The notes: generated by a model from the sequence alone, not told the origin. DNA of 64,000 bases from Fibrobacter sp. (GCF_017551775.1 NZ_JAFZKX010000017.1:1-64000); one strand, 5' to 3'. Counted from the first letter of the stretch, positions 16,930-26,455 are shown. Translations and numbers: made by a program.

Positions 16930-17373
16930 ATGATAGACGTTCTGAAAGCATTCTACAGCGTGCACTACAATTTCGGCATTCTTGCCATCATCATCCTGCT
17001 GTTGGCGATTTTCTTCCTCTCGAAGAAGATCTACATCTTCGCCGGAATCACACTGCTCGTTGTAGTGGCCTTCAACATCGCGATCTACAAGATGACGGAC
17101 GGCAAGTCCTGGACTCTCGAGGCCGCGATAGTGAAGGACCAGTTCGGTATGGAAAAGAAGGGCGATCCCATGACCTTCTCCGTAAGCAAGAACTGGGTCA
17201 ACGAACAAGGCATCATCGTGGACCGTGGAGACACTATCCACCACTGGTGCTGGGTCGACCAGCTCTGGGAAAACTTCTCGGAGACAGACGTCATCGGTGC
17301 CCTGTGGGGCGAAAACAAGAGCAAGAAGATGATCAAAGCGTCGGAATCTCACGCGGGCGGCCTGTCCGAGTAA
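16930..17373 (+). CDS. Small membrane protein of unknown function
   Basis: 147 residues with two close transmembrane helices (about 16-31 and 34-53: FGILAIIILLLAIFFL and IYIFAGITLLVVVAFNIAIY), then a soluble domain of about 90 residues rich in Trp and charged residues (HHWCWVDQLWENF). It probably shares a message with the preceding duplicated-domain gene (15-nt gap). No family is recognised. It ends 6 nt before the convergent lpxH stop. Confidence 0.7.
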   Translation: MIDVLKAFYSVHYNFGILAIIILLLAIFFLSKKIYIFAGITLLVVVAFNIAIYKMTDGKSWTLEAAIVKDQFGMEKKGDPMTFSVSKNWVNEQGIIVDRGDTIHHWCWVDQLWENFSETDVIGALWGENKSKKMIKASESHAGGLSE

Positions 17374-17379
17374 GGTTCA

Positions 17380-18099
17380 CTACAACGTATCAAGGATAAT
17401 CCCGCCTTCTTCCATACGGAGGACGGCGGGTTTCCATATCCACTCCCCGGGAGAAGCGACTACACCATTCTTCACGTTCCAGATGCCCGCGATATGATGG
17501 TGTCCGTGAACGCAGATGTCGCAATTCCTCCGTTTGAGGACGGATGTACCCCAATCGAGATATTCATTTATATTGATTTCGCGGGACTCCCCGATTTTAC
17601 GGCTATTGCGGCCCACAAAACGGGCTATCGCCATGCCGCGATCAGGATGAATTTGTCTAAAGAGCCAGCGATTGAGCGGCAAATCGAGTATGCGGCGCAT
17701 GATGCGGTAACCGCGATCGGATTTTGCGACTCCGTCTCCATGATGGAAAAATACGCGTTTGCCCTGAATTTCTAGCACGAGGCTCCTGTGAACCTGCACG
17801 CCGAGCGTTTTCGGGAAGAAATCCCCGTAGGCGAAATCGTGGTTTCCCTGCATCACGTGCACTTCGCAGCCGGAACGGACAAGTTCTCGCAGCGCGAAGA
17901 ACAGTTCAAAATGATTGCGGTTCACGTAATCGCGGTATTCGTACCAAAATTCAAAAAGGTCGCCCACCAAGACCAAATGCGAGGCCTTTCCCCTGATAGA
18001 TTCCAGGAACTGGATGAGTTTTTTTTCACGCCCAGGAAGGGCTCCCGGAGGGTTTACCCCGAGATGCACGTCGGATATGAAATAAGCGGGCAAGGACAT
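17380..18099 (-). CDS. lpxH: UDP-2,3-diacylglucosamine diphosphatase
   Basis: LpxH splits UDP-2,3-diacylglucosamine into lipid X and UMP, the fourth step of lipid A synthesis, at the inner face of the cytoplasmic membrane. The 239-residue length is right. All calcineurin-type metal motifs are present: SDVHLG (9-14), GDLFEFW (46-52), GNHD, HHGDG and HGHHH. The ATG at 18099 has a TATATT box 8 nt before it and no ribosome site. It is divergent from a lipoprotein gene, and the two -10-like boxes face each other across about 30 nt. It indicates a lipid A-containing outer membrane. Confidence 0.95.
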   Translation of the reverse strand: MSLPAYFISDVHLGVNPPGALPGREKKLIQFLESIRGKASHLVLVGDLFEFWYEYRDYVNRNHFELFFALRELVRSGCEVHVMQGNHDFAYGDFFPKTLGVQVHRSLVLEIQGKRVFFHHGDGVAKSDRGYRIMRRILDLPLNRWLFRQIHPDRGMAIARFVGRNSRKIGESREININEYLDWGTSVLKRRNCDICVHGHHHIAGIWNVKNGVVASPGEWIWKPAVLRMEEGGIILDTL

Positions 18100-18107
18100 C
18101 GTGGAGG

Positions 18108-18113
18108 AATATA
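18108..18113 (-). promoter_or_regulatory. TATATT -10-like box 8 nt before lpxH
   Basis: TATATT, then CCTCCACG, then ATG on the minus strand. The spacing suggests a leaderless or nearly leaderless lpxH mRNA. Confidence 0.5.
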
Positions 18114-18142
18114 GTAATTAGAACGGAATCAGGAAAAGAATC

Positions 18143-18148
18143 TATATT
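18143..18148 (+). promoter_or_regulatory. TATATT -10-like box 7 nt before the lipoprotein gene
   Basis: TATATT, then TAAGGCG, then ATG. This is the divergent partner of the lpxH box. AAGG could also serve as a short ribosome site, so the leaderless reading is not certain. Confidence 0.5.
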
Positions 18149-18155
18149 TAAGGCG

Positions 18156-18728
18156 ATGAGATTTTCCAAGGTAAAGGCCTTCGCTTTCGCGATGTTCGCA
18201 GGCATGCTGTGCCTGTATTTCGCCGGCTGTTCAATGAGCCTCACTAAATACGACCTGCAGGAATTTCCAAAGACCATCCCGTTCTTCGAGCCCATATCGA
18301 TTGTCTACGGAGGCGACACAATACAGCTGGACGCGAACCTGCAGAGGGCCTACACCCGCGCGGTAGACACCGCGAGCTATCCGATGGAAAGCTGCCGCGG
18401 AGTCGCAAGCATACAAGCCTCCGTCGAACAGGACGAAGAACCGAGCGCCTGGAGCATCGGGGCGGTAATAATCCCGTTCTGGCCAATGCTCCCCGTGAAA
18501 GAAACGTGGCATTACAGCATGGATATGCGCATTTTCTGCAACGGGACGCTCACATTCAAGGCGACATTCGAAGAAAGCGAGCACGTAGATGCGTTCTGGT
18601 ACGGGAAACTCCGCGCCGACCTCGTGAACGACGCCTCGCAAGAAATGCACCGCAAGCTTATGGAACGCATCCGGTTCGAAACCCAGCTCGGAAGGCGCAC
18701 CGACTTGAACTCCGCACAGGACTTTTAA
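18156..18728 (+). CDS. Lipoprotein of unknown function
   Basis: 190 residues with signal peptide MRFSKVKAFAFAMFAGMLCLYFAGC (lipobox FAGC, Cys25). The mature part has an early YGGDTIQLD and a hydrophobic stretch (WSIGAVIIPFWPML, about 108-121) followed by WHYSMDMRIFCNG. This layout recalls small periplasmic lipoproteins with a beta core, but I recognise no family. Its TAA is one nucleotide from the rsmI ATG, so it is the first gene of a lipoprotein-rsmI-lnt operon. Confidence 0.75.
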   Translation: MRFSKVKAFAFAMFAGMLCLYFAGCSMSLTKYDLQEFPKTIPFFEPISIVYGGDTIQLDANLQRAYTRAVDTASYPMESCRGVASIQASVEQDEEPSAWSIGAVIIPFWPMLPVKETWHYSMDMRIFCNGTLTFKATFEESEHVDAFWYGKLRADLVNDASQEMHRKLMERIRFETQLGRRTDLNSAQDF

Positions 18729-18729
18729 A

Positions 18730-19413
18730 ATGCACACACTCTATGTAGTCGCGACCCCCATCGGGAACATGGAAGACATCACCTACCGTGCCGTGCGGAT
18801 CTTGAAAGAAGTCCCGCTCGTGCTCGCCGAAGACACGCGGCATACGCGAATCCTGTTCGACAACTACGGGATTACCACCCCAATGGAAGCCTACCACGAC
18901 TTCAACAAGGAGAAGGTGACCCCGAAGTACGTGGAATACCTGAAGAACGAAGGCGATATCGCGCTCGTGAGCGACGCGGGTACGCCAGGCGTTGCCGACC
19001 CGGCATTCAACCTGGTACGTGAATGCGTACGCGAAGGTATCGACGTGCGGGCCATACCCGGCCCCTGCGCCATGATTACCGCGCTTGTCTCGAGCGGCAT
19101 GCCCACCGACCATTTCACTTTCCAGTACTTTTCGCCCAAAAAGAGCGCTCAGCGCATCCACCTGCTCGAAAAACTGAAAGACGAAGAAGCGACCCAGATT
19201 TTTTACGCAAGCCCCCACAACATCGACAAGTTCGTCGAAGAAATCAAGCTGGTTTTCGGCGACATCAAAATCGCCCTGATGCGCGAACTCACCAAGAAGT
19301 TCGAGGAACACCTCATCGGAACCCCGACCGAGATTACGGCGCACTTCAAGGCGCACCCGCCCAAGGGCGAATTCGTACTCATATTCAACCCCCAGGACAA
19401 AAGCGGGCTGTAA
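18730..19413 (+). CDS. rsmI: 16S rRNA (cytidine1402-2'-O)-methyltransferase
   Basis: RsmI methylates the ribose of C1402 in the decoding centre of 16S rRNA. The 227-residue protein has the family signatures of the tetrapyrrole-methylase fold: LYVVATPIGNMEDITYRA at the start, AEDTRHT, LVSDAGTPGVADP and IPGPCAMITAL, then FFSPKK-like FQYFSPKKSAQR and MRELTKKFEE. It is shorter than E. coli RsmI, lacking the C-terminal extension. It lies between a lipoprotein gene (1-nt gap) and lnt (4-nt gap) in one operon. Confidence 0.96.
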   Translation: MHTLYVVATPIGNMEDITYRAVRILKEVPLVLAEDTRHTRILFDNYGITTPMEAYHDFNKEKVTPKYVEYLKNEGDIALVSDAGTPGVADPAFNLVRECVREGIDVRAIPGPCAMITALVSSGMPTDHFTFQYFSPKKSAQRIHLLEKLKDEEATQIFYASPHNIDKFVEEIKLVFGDIKIALMRELTKKFEEHLIGTPTEITAHFKAHPPKGEFVLIFNPQDKSGL

Positions 19414-19417
19414 AAAT

Positions 19418-21394
19418 ATGTTGGATAAAATTAAGACTCGACTGGAAGCGCTCCCGAAAATTTACTGGATCTATCTCGCGGTATTGATTGCCGTAGAAGT
19501 CTCCTGTTTTGCGTTCCGGCCCGACGAACCGGGACTCTACTCGGATTCCCAGCAGTTCGCTCCGATCCTCATCGCGCTCGGATTCCTGTTTTCAAGCGAA
19601 TCGCGCACGCATTTCCGGCGCCACATCTATACCTACGGCATATTGCAGTTCATATCCCTCGCCCTCGACTACACCCTCGGTGACGATACCGGCACCGGGC
19701 ATGCGGGCCTGTACCAGATAGCCACCCTGTTCATCCCGCTGTTCATCTTCTGGCTCGTACTTTTCGCGCGCTGGAACATCGCCCGCTTCCGCGAGTTCGA
19801 TTCCCGCCGTGCGCTCCTACTGAGTTCAATCGCCTGGGGACTTTTCGGATTCGCATTCCCGCCGCTCCCGCTCGGACCCGCCGCCCTCGTGCTGCTCGTG
19901 CCCTGGTTCATCGTCCTCAACCGATACAACAGGAACACCGCAATTTTCGCGACGTTCTGGTCGGGCATGGTGTACAACACCATCAACTACTACTGGATTT
20001 ACAACGTCATGCACGTGGATTCGGCCCCCTCCGGGCTCATCTTCCTCGGCGTCATCCTCCTCATCGCATTCTTCAGCGCCTACAGCGTGTTCGCCGCATT
20101 CATCTACACGCTCGCGAAAAACATCAAGTTCGGCGGCCGCGCCTGGCTGCTCGCACTCTACCCCATTTTCTACGCCGGTCTCGAAATGACGCGCACCCGC
20201 GGCGATTTCGCCTTCCCGTGGAGCCACCTCGGCTATGTTTTCGGCAGCACGCTCGAACTCCTGCAGGCCCTTTCCGTAATCGGCATCTTCGGGTACACGG
20301 CGCTCATCATCGCATCAAACATGATCGTTGCGAAGGCAATCGAAGGCCCGTGGAAATTGCCAGCAAACGAAAGCCGCGCGAAGTTTATCTGCGCGAAGCT
20401 CCCGCTCGCAGTACCCCTGCTGATTATCTCAATCCTTCTCGTGCATGGATCCGTCGTGCTGTCCAAACCCGAAGCGCAGCCCTTCTACGGCGCCGACGCA
20501 CCGGAAACACCCCGGATGGCGCTGATTCAGCCCAGCATCGAGCAGGGTGAAAAGTGGAGCAAGGCCCGATACGACTCCATCACGGCAAAGACCTTCGGCA
20601 TGGTAAACGACAGCGTGCAGACAGGAACCGACCTCATCATCCTCGCAGAGACCGCCATCCCGGACCATATCCGCAGGCAGCCCGCGACCATCAGGGAACT
20701 GCACAAACTAACGGATCAGCACAAGGCGAGCATCCTCACGGGGGCGCTAGACTTCCACCGCAACGGATCCGAAAAGGTGCGCAAGTACGACATCTACAAC
20801 GCCTCGTTCCTGTTTTCGCCCGAAGACCCCCACTCTTACCAGCGCTACATCAAGAAGCACCTCGTGCCCTTCAGCGAGCGCATCCCCTTCGATGAAATCT
20901 TCCCCATCCTGAACTACGTGGACCTGGGCGAAGGCGACTTTGTGCCCGGAAAGGAAACCCCCGTATACGAGCCGTTCAAGTGGACTCCGTTTATCTGCTA
21001 CGACGCGATATTCGGCGACCTCGTACGCGAAGCCATCAACGCAGGATCCCGCCTGATGGTGAACATCACGAACGACGGCTGGTTCGGCCGCAGTACCGCA
21101 CCCTACCAGCACCTGAACCTCGTGCGCTACCGCGCCATCGAGAACGGCATGCCCACAGCGAGGCTTGCGAACAGCGGCGTCTCGGCATTTATCGACCAGT
21201 ACGGCCACTACGACCTGAATACCGACATCTTCGTCGATGCGGTCATCCAGCGCAAGATGCAGCTCAAGACCCGCGATACGCCTTACCAGCACTACGGCGA
21301 CGACGTCGAGACCGCCCTCCTGTGGTTCTTCCTCATCTACGTGGTAGGGACTTTCGCCGGGGCTATCGCGAAGAGAAAAGCGAATAGCATATAA
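19418..21394 (+). CDS. lnt: Apolipoprotein N-acyltransferase with extra N-terminal membrane region
   Basis: Lnt adds the third acyl chain to the N-terminal cysteine of lipoproteins, at the periplasmic face of the inner membrane. At 658 residues it is longer than the usual roughly 500 because about 125 residues with several hydrophobic helices precede the normal start of the family (FGFAFPPLPLGP). The nitrilase domain carries the catalytic triad: Glu411 in ILAETAIP, Lys479 in YIKKHLVPFSER and Cys527 in FICYDAIFGD. It is the last gene of the lipoprotein-rsmI-lnt operon. Many lipoproteins encoded in this window would be its substrates. Confidence 0.95.
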   Translation: MLDKIKTRLEALPKIYWIYLAVLIAVEVSCFAFRPDEPGLYSDSQQFAPILIALGFLFSSESRTHFRRHIYTYGILQFISLALDYTLGDDTGTGHAGLYQIATLFIPLFIFWLVLFARWNIARFREFDSRRALLLSSIAWGLFGFAFPPLPLGPAALVLLVPWFIVLNRYNRNTAIFATFWSGMVYNTINYYWIYNVMHVDSAPSGLIFLGVILLIAFFSAYSVFAAFIYTLAKNIKFGGRAWLLALYPIFYAGLEMTRTRGDFAFPWSHLGYVFGSTLELLQALSVIGIFGYTALIIASNMIVAKAIEGPWKLPANESRAKFICAKLPLAVPLLIISILLVHGSVVLSKPEAQPFYGADAPETPRMALIQPSIEQGEKWSKARYDSITAKTFGMVNDSVQTGTDLIILAETAIPDHIRRQPATIRELHKLTDQHKASILTGALDFHRNGSEKVRKYDIYNASFLFSPEDPHSYQRYIKKHLVPFSERIPFDEIFPILNYVDLGEGDFVPGKETPVYEPFKWTPFICYDAIFGDLVREAINAGSRLMVNITNDGWFGRSTAPYQHLNLVRYRAIENGMPTARLANSGVSAFIDQYGHYDLNTDIFVDAVIQRKMQLKTRDTPYQHYGDDVETALLWFFLIYVVGTFAGAIAKRKANSI

Positions 21395-21424
21395 ATTCAT
21401 GCACAAATGAGCAAAAAATTTTGC

Positions 21425-21430
21425 TATATT
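21425..21430 (+). promoter_or_regulatory. TATATT -10-like box 7 nt before the SNF2 gene
   Basis: TATATT, then TGGTGTA, then ATG, in the 43-nt gap after lnt. Read as TATATTTGG it also fits the Bacteroidota TAnnTTTG element. No ribosome site is present. Confidence 0.5.
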
Positions 21431-21437
21431 TGGTGTA

Positions 21438-24400
21438 ATGGATTTTGGAAAGTACGGGAAAACTTGGTGGTGCAACAAATGGCTGGAAGGCCTTTTCCGG
21501 TCGTGTGACGACCAGACCGTCATCCAGGGCATGCGCTTCGTGGAACGCGGGCAGGTCACGAGCATCGACATCATCGACAACCGCGTCATTTCCGTAGTGA
21601 AGGGGCCAAACGGCGGCCTCCACAACAACTACATCGTATTCCCCAAATTCCACGACGAAAAAATCGGGGTCTTCATAAACCTGCTGATGCAGCAGCCCTC
21701 CGAGATGCTCGCCCTCAAGAACGGGGCGATGAACCCGCCTATAGAACTTTTGCTCGCGAAGAGCGGCATCAACATTTTCGATAACAGCGAAGATGTGAAG
21801 ATGGGCTGCGACTGCCGCGACCCAGTCCCGTGCAAGTATATCGCCGCGACCTTCCTCAAGATTGCCGAAATGGCCAGCACCGAGCCCGCGCTCCTATTCA
21901 AGCTCCACGGACTCGACCTCGCCCACTACCAGGAACGCCCCGCCATGACGTCGAACATCGACGCCCCCGACGAGAAGAACCTCGTGCGGACCGCAGGCGG
22001 CAGGAACAAGATTTTCGAAGAAAAGGTCGACAACAGCCTCGACTTCGCCGAAGACGCCAGCACCAGCCTCTTCGCCGGATCGCCGCAAGGGGTTTCGCGC
22101 ACGCCGCCACAGCGCCTGCCCGTATTCAACTACGTTGACTGGAAGGACTACTCGCGCATACTGCCCGCCATGCTGCAGAACTTCCCGTCGTTCTGCCCCG
22201 CCGGCAACTTCCGCAAGAGCTACACCGACGAACTGGAAGGCTGCCGCAAGTTCTTCTTGAACTACGAGAACTTCGACGTATTCGCGGAACACTTCCGCGC
22301 GAACAACGCGAAGACGTTCCTGATGGAAAAAGAAAGCCTGCGCCTGTTCCACAAGGACGGCTGGCGTTGGTATTTCGAGCAAGCGGGCGAAAACGGGAAC
22401 GTCATCAAGAGCGGACTCGCCGTCTCGAGCGTGATGGGCGCACTCTGCTGTCTCGACAAAGGGAACCTCTCGTGGCACAGCTATTCGGTACGTTACCTGC
22501 TGTTGCTCCTGAACGTCGCCTACCACTTGGTACGGACAGGCGCCATCTACCCGCAGGTCCTATGGATCGGCAAGGACGTCGCGCAGATGCGCTGGCTCCC
22601 CGCGGAAATGCTCCCCGACATTCTCGGGATTGTCGCGGACCTCGAAGCAGCCGCCCCGCCAAAGTTCGCGTTCACGGCAAAAGAAGACGAATTTGTCGAA
22701 ATTGCCGAACCGGCGGAACATGTGCTTTCGCTTTTCATTTCGCAGTTGCTCAAGTTCGCGCACACCTACAAGACGCCCCTCAAGACGAACCACACGAACC
22801 TGCTTTCGTTCTTCTTCACCAGCGTCTCGGGCAAACTCGCCAACAGCGCGCACGCCATCCCCGGGAAAATCCAGAAGTGGTTCTCAGTCTACTCGAGTTT
22901 GGATTTCCGCACGCAACTGCTTTTCAAGTGCTACGAGACAGGCGAACAGGTCGCTCTCGAAGTTTTCGTCTTTGACGCAGACAAGCTCACGCCGCTTTCC
23001 ACCCTGTTCGAAGAAAACGACGCGCGGCTCCTCTCGATTCTGAACATCCTGAACGGCATCGCGGATTCCTTCAAGCCGATGGGCACCTACATCGAAAACC
23101 GGGCGGCCTCCCCCATCATGATGCAAGGAGGCGTGCTTCTCGAATTTTTGCAGGATTGCCTGAAGAAACTCGAAATTTTCGGCATCAAGACCGAAATCCC
23201 GAAGAACCTGCTGAACGTGGGCAAGCCCAAACCCAAGATACGCCTGCAGGGGAGCATGAGCTTCGGAGCGTTTACCGCGAACGACCTGCTCGATTTCGAC
23301 TGGGAAGTGGCAATCGGCGACGAGAACATCTCGGCGGAAGAATTCCTGGAGCTTGCCGAAAACGCGGACGGGCTCCTGAAATACAAATCGCAGTACGTGA
23401 CCGTCTCGGAAGAAGATTTGAAAGCCATCCGCGAAAAGTTGGAGGGCAAGTCGGACGCGAAGAGTTCTGGTAAGGAAGGCGCCGGCAAAAAAGGTTCAAA
23501 CGCGGGCACGGAAAGCGCCTCGGGCTCGGAGGCCGCGAGCGATGCGGATTCAGACGAAGAAGCGGACGGCGTTCCCGAAATCACGCAGGCCAAGCTCGTG
23601 CAGGCATGCTTCACCGGCGAATGCGACGGCATCCCGGTCGACATGGCGGGCGAATTCAAGCAGCAGTTCGATTCCTGGCGCAGCGAAACCGAAGTCGCCC
23701 TGCCCGAACACCTGAACGCGACGCTCCGCCCCTACCAAGTGCGCGGCTACTCATGGATGTACAAGAACCTCGAAATCGGTTTCGGATGTATTCTCGCCGA
23801 CGACATGGGTCTTGGAAAAACGCTCCAGGTCATCGCCTTCCTCCTCAAGATGCACGAAGAAGGCAAGCTCGCCGAACGCAAGGCCATCGTGGTGCTGCCC
23901 GCGGGCCTGCTTTGCAACTGGCAGGTCGAAATCAAGAAATTCGCGCCCGACCTCACGTTCTTCGCCTACCATGGCGGAAGCCGCGACCTCGAAAAGTTCC
24001 ATGCCGACGTGCTGCTCACCACTTACGCCACCTTCCGCAAGGATTTTGAAGCCCTGAATGCGCTCCAGTGGCAGGCCATCATCATCGACGAAGCGCAGAA
24101 CATCAAGAACGCCGACAGTGAACAGAGCAAGCTGCTCCGTAAAATGCGCGCCCCCATGAAAATCGCGATGAGCGGCACGCCTGTAGAAAACCGCCTCATG
24201 GAATTCTGGACCATCATGGATTTCGCGAACCGCGGGTTCTTCCCGAGCGCGGCGGAATTCCGCGAAAAGTTCGAGACGCCTATCCAGAAAATGGGCAACG
24301 AGAAGGTGGCGGAAACCTTCCGCAAGATTACCGCGCCGTTCATGCTGCGCCGCCTCAAGACCGACAAGAGCATCATCAGCGACTTGCCCGACAAGATTAT

Positions 24401-25286
24401 CCAGGACGAGTACGCCGAACTCACCAAGCCGCAGGCGGCTCTGTACCAGAAGACGCTCGAGCACTTCATGCAGGAACTCGAGATGGAACAGGCGCTCAGC
24501 GAGAAGGCGAACGACGCGCACGCCCTCTTCAAGCGCAAGGGAATCATCTTGCAGATGATACTCGCGCTCAAGCAGATTTGCAACCACCCGGCGACATTCC
24601 TCAAGGGTGCGACGGCAGCAAATGTAGAGTCCGAGGGCGATGCGCCCGCAGGTGAAAACGGAGCCGCGGCAAGCGACTCGCAGGCCGATACCGCGCAGGC
24701 GTCAAGTGCGCCGGCAGAAAAAACGCCCGCAGAAAAGGCGCCGGAACTCACTTCGGGCAAGTTGCAGATGCTCCTCGACCTGCTCACCTCCATACAAGAA
24801 CAGGGCGAAAAGACCCTCATCTTCACGCAGTTTGCCGAAATGGGAGAACTGCTGAAATCGACAATCGAGAAGGAACTGAAACTGAAGGTGCATTTCTACC
24901 ACGGTGGCTGCTCGCAGACACAGCGCGAGGCCATGGTGCGCGACCTCCAGGAAAACCCGGATTGCAAGGTGCTCATCCTCTCGCTAAAGGCGGGCGGAAC
25001 AGGCCTCAACCTCACCGCCGCATCGCAGGTCATCCATTACGACCTCTGGTGGAACCCCGCCATCGAAGCGCAGGCCACCGACCGCGCCTTCCGTATCGGG
25101 CAGACGCGCAACGTGCAAGTCCACAGGTTCATTACCAAGGGAACGTTCGAAGAAAAAATCAACGCGTTGTTGGAAACCAAGAAGTCTATCGCCAACATGA
25201 CCGTGAGCGCCGGCGAAACATGGCTCGCCGACATGGACGACAAGCAGCTCGGCGAAGTCTTCGGGCTCGACAACACTCTCGTATAG
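21438..25286 (+). CDS. SWIM-zinc-finger SNF2-family helicase
   Basis: A 1282-residue DNA-dependent ATPase of the bacterial SNF2/HepA-like group. Order: N-terminal SWIM-like zinc motif (Cys124, Cys126, Cys132, with Tyr134 where His is usual), a long middle region with a helicase-associated segment (ISAEEFLELAENADG, about 635), and a low-complexity Gly/Ser/Glu linker (about 670-715). Then come RecA-like lobe 1 with LRPYQVRGYSWM, DDMGLGKTLQ (about 787-796) and DEAQ (about 885), and lobe 2 with LSLKAGGTGLNLTAA and ATDRAFRIGQ. An Ala/Glu-rich insert of about 45 residues lies between the lobes. It probably remodels or translocates on DNA-protein complexes; the exact role is unknown. It is monocistronic with a terminator behind it. 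Confidence 0.9.
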   Translation: MDFGKYGKTWWCNKWLEGLFRSCDDQTVIQGMRFVERGQVTSIDIIDNRVISVVKGPNGGLHNNYIVFPKFHDEKIGVFINLLMQQPSEMLALKNGAMNPPIELLLAKSGINIFDNSEDVKMGCDCRDPVPCKYIAATFLKIAEMASTEPALLFKLHGLDLAHYQERPAMTSNIDAPDEKNLVRTAGGRNKIFEEKVDNSLDFAEDASTSLFAGSPQGVSRTPPQRLPVFNYVDWKDYSRILPAMLQNFPSFCPAGNFRKSYTDELEGCRKFFLNYENFDVFAEHFRANNAKTFLMEKESLRLFHKDGWRWYFEQAGENGNVIKSGLAVSSVMGALCCLDKGNLSWHSYSVRYLLLLLNVAYHLVRTGAIYPQVLWIGKDVAQMRWLPAEMLPDILGIVADLEAAAPPKFAFTAKEDEFVEIAEPAEHVLSLFISQLLKFAHTYKTPLKTNHTNLLSFFFTSVSGKLANSAHAIPGKIQKWFSVYSSLDFRTQLLFKCYETGEQVALEVFVFDADKLTPLSTLFEENDARLLSILNILNGIADSFKPMGTYIENRAASPIMMQGGVLLEFLQDCLKKLEIFGIKTEIPKNLLNVGKPKPKIRLQGSMSFGAFTANDLLDFDWEVAIGDENISAEEFLELAENADGLLKYKSQYVTVSEEDLKAIREKLEGKSDAKSSGKEGAGKKGSNAGTESASGSEAASDADSDEEADGVPEITQAKLVQACFTGECDGIPVDMAGEFKQQFDSWRSETEVALPEHLNATLRPYQVRGYSWMYKNLEIGFGCILADDMGLGKTLQVIAFLLKMHEEGKLAERKAIVVLPAGLLCNWQVEIKKFAPDLTFFAYHGGSRDLEKFHADVLLTTYATFRKDFEALNALQWQAIIIDEAQNIKNADSEQSKLLRKMRAPMKIAMSGTPVENRLMEFWTIMDFANRGFFPSAAEFREKFETPIQKMGNEKVAETFRKITAPFMLRRLKTDKSIISDLPDKIIQDEYAELTKPQAALYQKTLEHFMQELEMEQALSEKANDAHALFKRKGIILQMILALKQICNHPATFLKGATAANVESEGDAPAGENGAAASDSQADTAQASSAPAEKTPAEKAPELTSGKLQMLLDLLTSIQEQGEKTLIFTQFAEMGELLKSTIEKELKLKVHFYHGGCSQTQREAMVRDLQENPDCKVLILSLKAGGTGLNLTAASQVIHYDLWWNPAIEAQATDRAFRIGQTRNVQVHRFITKGTFEEKINALLETKKSIANMTVSAGETWLADMDDKQLGEVFGLDNTLV

Positions 25287-25312
25287 CAGCCTTCAGCACA
25301 GCCCCTTAACGC

Positions 25313-25337
25313 AAAAGGCCGCCGGAGCGACCTTTTT
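25313..25337 (+). terminator. Terminator of the SNF2 helicase gene
   Basis: AAAAGGCCGC and GCGACCTTTTT pair with one mismatch around CGGA and end in TTTTT. It lies 26 nt after the stop. Confidence 0.65.
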
Positions 25338-25339
25338 AA

Positions 25340-25762
25340 TCATTTCATTTTACGCTTTTGAGAAGCCATCCTTCGTATTTTTTCTTCAATTGTTTCTTTG
25401 GCATATGGAGCGTAATAGTCTATTTCCTTTATACCATTTTTATCAACACAAAAATTTCTTGCATCAGGTTTTCTTATCCATTTCCCATTTTTCTTAGACA
25501 CGCCTCCAGGCACACTTACATTCAAATACGCCATATAATCATTCCATACAATTAATGATGTGCTCACATAATCTATCAAAAAAACATAATTCTTGTATGG
25601 AAAATCCTTAACACAATCGCTTAATTCTATTTCGTTATATACAACGCACTGTTTCCCTGTATCACGAATCATAAATAAGTCCGACTGCACCATTTTTTGG
25701 GGACAGTCAGCATATAGCAATCCAAACAAACTCAACACAATACAGGAAAACTTCTGCATCAT
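25340..25762 (-). CDS. Small exported protein, AT-rich gene 3 of 3
   Basis: 140 residues with an N-terminal signal peptide (MMQKFSCIVLSLFGLLYADC) and an early Cys that could be a poor lipobox or a signal peptidase I site. The mature part has four cysteines that may pair and a basic tail (RRMASQKRKMK). No family is recognised. The gene is strikingly AT-rich compared with the SNF2 and ribF genes on either side, as are the two upstream neighbours, which suggests transfer from outside. Confidence 0.6.
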   Translation of the reverse strand: MMQKFSCIVLSLFGLLYADCPQKMVQSDLFMIRDTGKQCVVYNEIELSDCVKDFPYKNYVFLIDYVSTSLIVWNDYMAYLNVSVPGGVSKKNGKWIRKPDARNFCVDKNGIKEIDYYAPYAKETIEEKIRRMASQKRKMK

Positions 25763-25816
25763 AATCCTTATCCGCGTTCTTTTAGAGTTTCTTCACTTGA
25801 GCTTGCCCTCGGTCAC

Positions 25817-26419
25817 TTAAAAAGCTAATAGAAGATGTTTTTTGCATCCATGAACAAAGACTTCTTTCGCAAAGAAATTGTACATATCATCTTCTCCTCT
25901 GATTTCTTCATTGCCTGGAAAATACTCAAATCTATCTTTTAATGTACCATACTTTTTACTTTTCCCCTTCCACACGAACAAGGAAATTCTTGGTCCATTT
26001 TTTGTCGATTCTTTTTTTGTCACAACTCTTACTTTATTTTCAATATTATTTAATCTTTCCATTTGCTCCGGCGATAGATTCTCATATACACCACAAACAC
26101 CCGACCAGACCTTATTTACTTCTTTGTTCTTGGTGTACATAAAATAATTGTCATCCGCCGGAAGCTTATAAATCACAAGATCATCATCTAAAGAAAAAGA
26201 GTTGTCAAAATGACTAAAGTAATACCTCAAGAACAGCTCAAAAGTCATATAAAAGTCTTCATTATATGAGCACTGCTTGCACCGATTTATCTTCGCTCTG
26301 TCAAGGGTTGATTGACTAGAACTGATTTCGCTAAATACCGAATCTACTTTTTCTGTTTCCTCGCTTTTCTCACAGCCCAGGAAAACAAGCAATAGTAAAA
26401 AGCAGCATTTTATTTTCAT
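25817..26419 (-). CDS. Lipoprotein of unknown function, AT-rich gene 2 of 3
   Basis: 200 residues from ATG 26419, which has GGAGAGG upstream; a GTG four codons earlier would overlap that site. Signal MKIKCCFLLLLVFLGC gives a lipobox at Cys16. A Ser/Glu-rich tether leads into a domain with a Cys pair (CKQC), aromatic YYFSHFDNSF and a long charged half. There is no known family. Composition is AT-rich. Confidence 0.65.
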   Translation of the reverse strand: MKIKCCFLLLLVFLGCEKSEETEKVDSVFSEISSSQSTLDRAKINRCKQCSYNEDFYMTFELFLRYYFSHFDNSFSLDDDLVIYKLPADDNYFMYTKNKEVNKVWSGVCGVYENLSPEQMERLNNIENKVRVVTKKESTKNGPRISLFVWKGKSKKYGTLKDRFEYFPGNEEIRGEDDMYNFFAKEVFVHGCKKHLLLAF

Positions 26420-26455
26420 GTTGAACCCCACCTCTCCAATAAAAAAAAATCCTAA

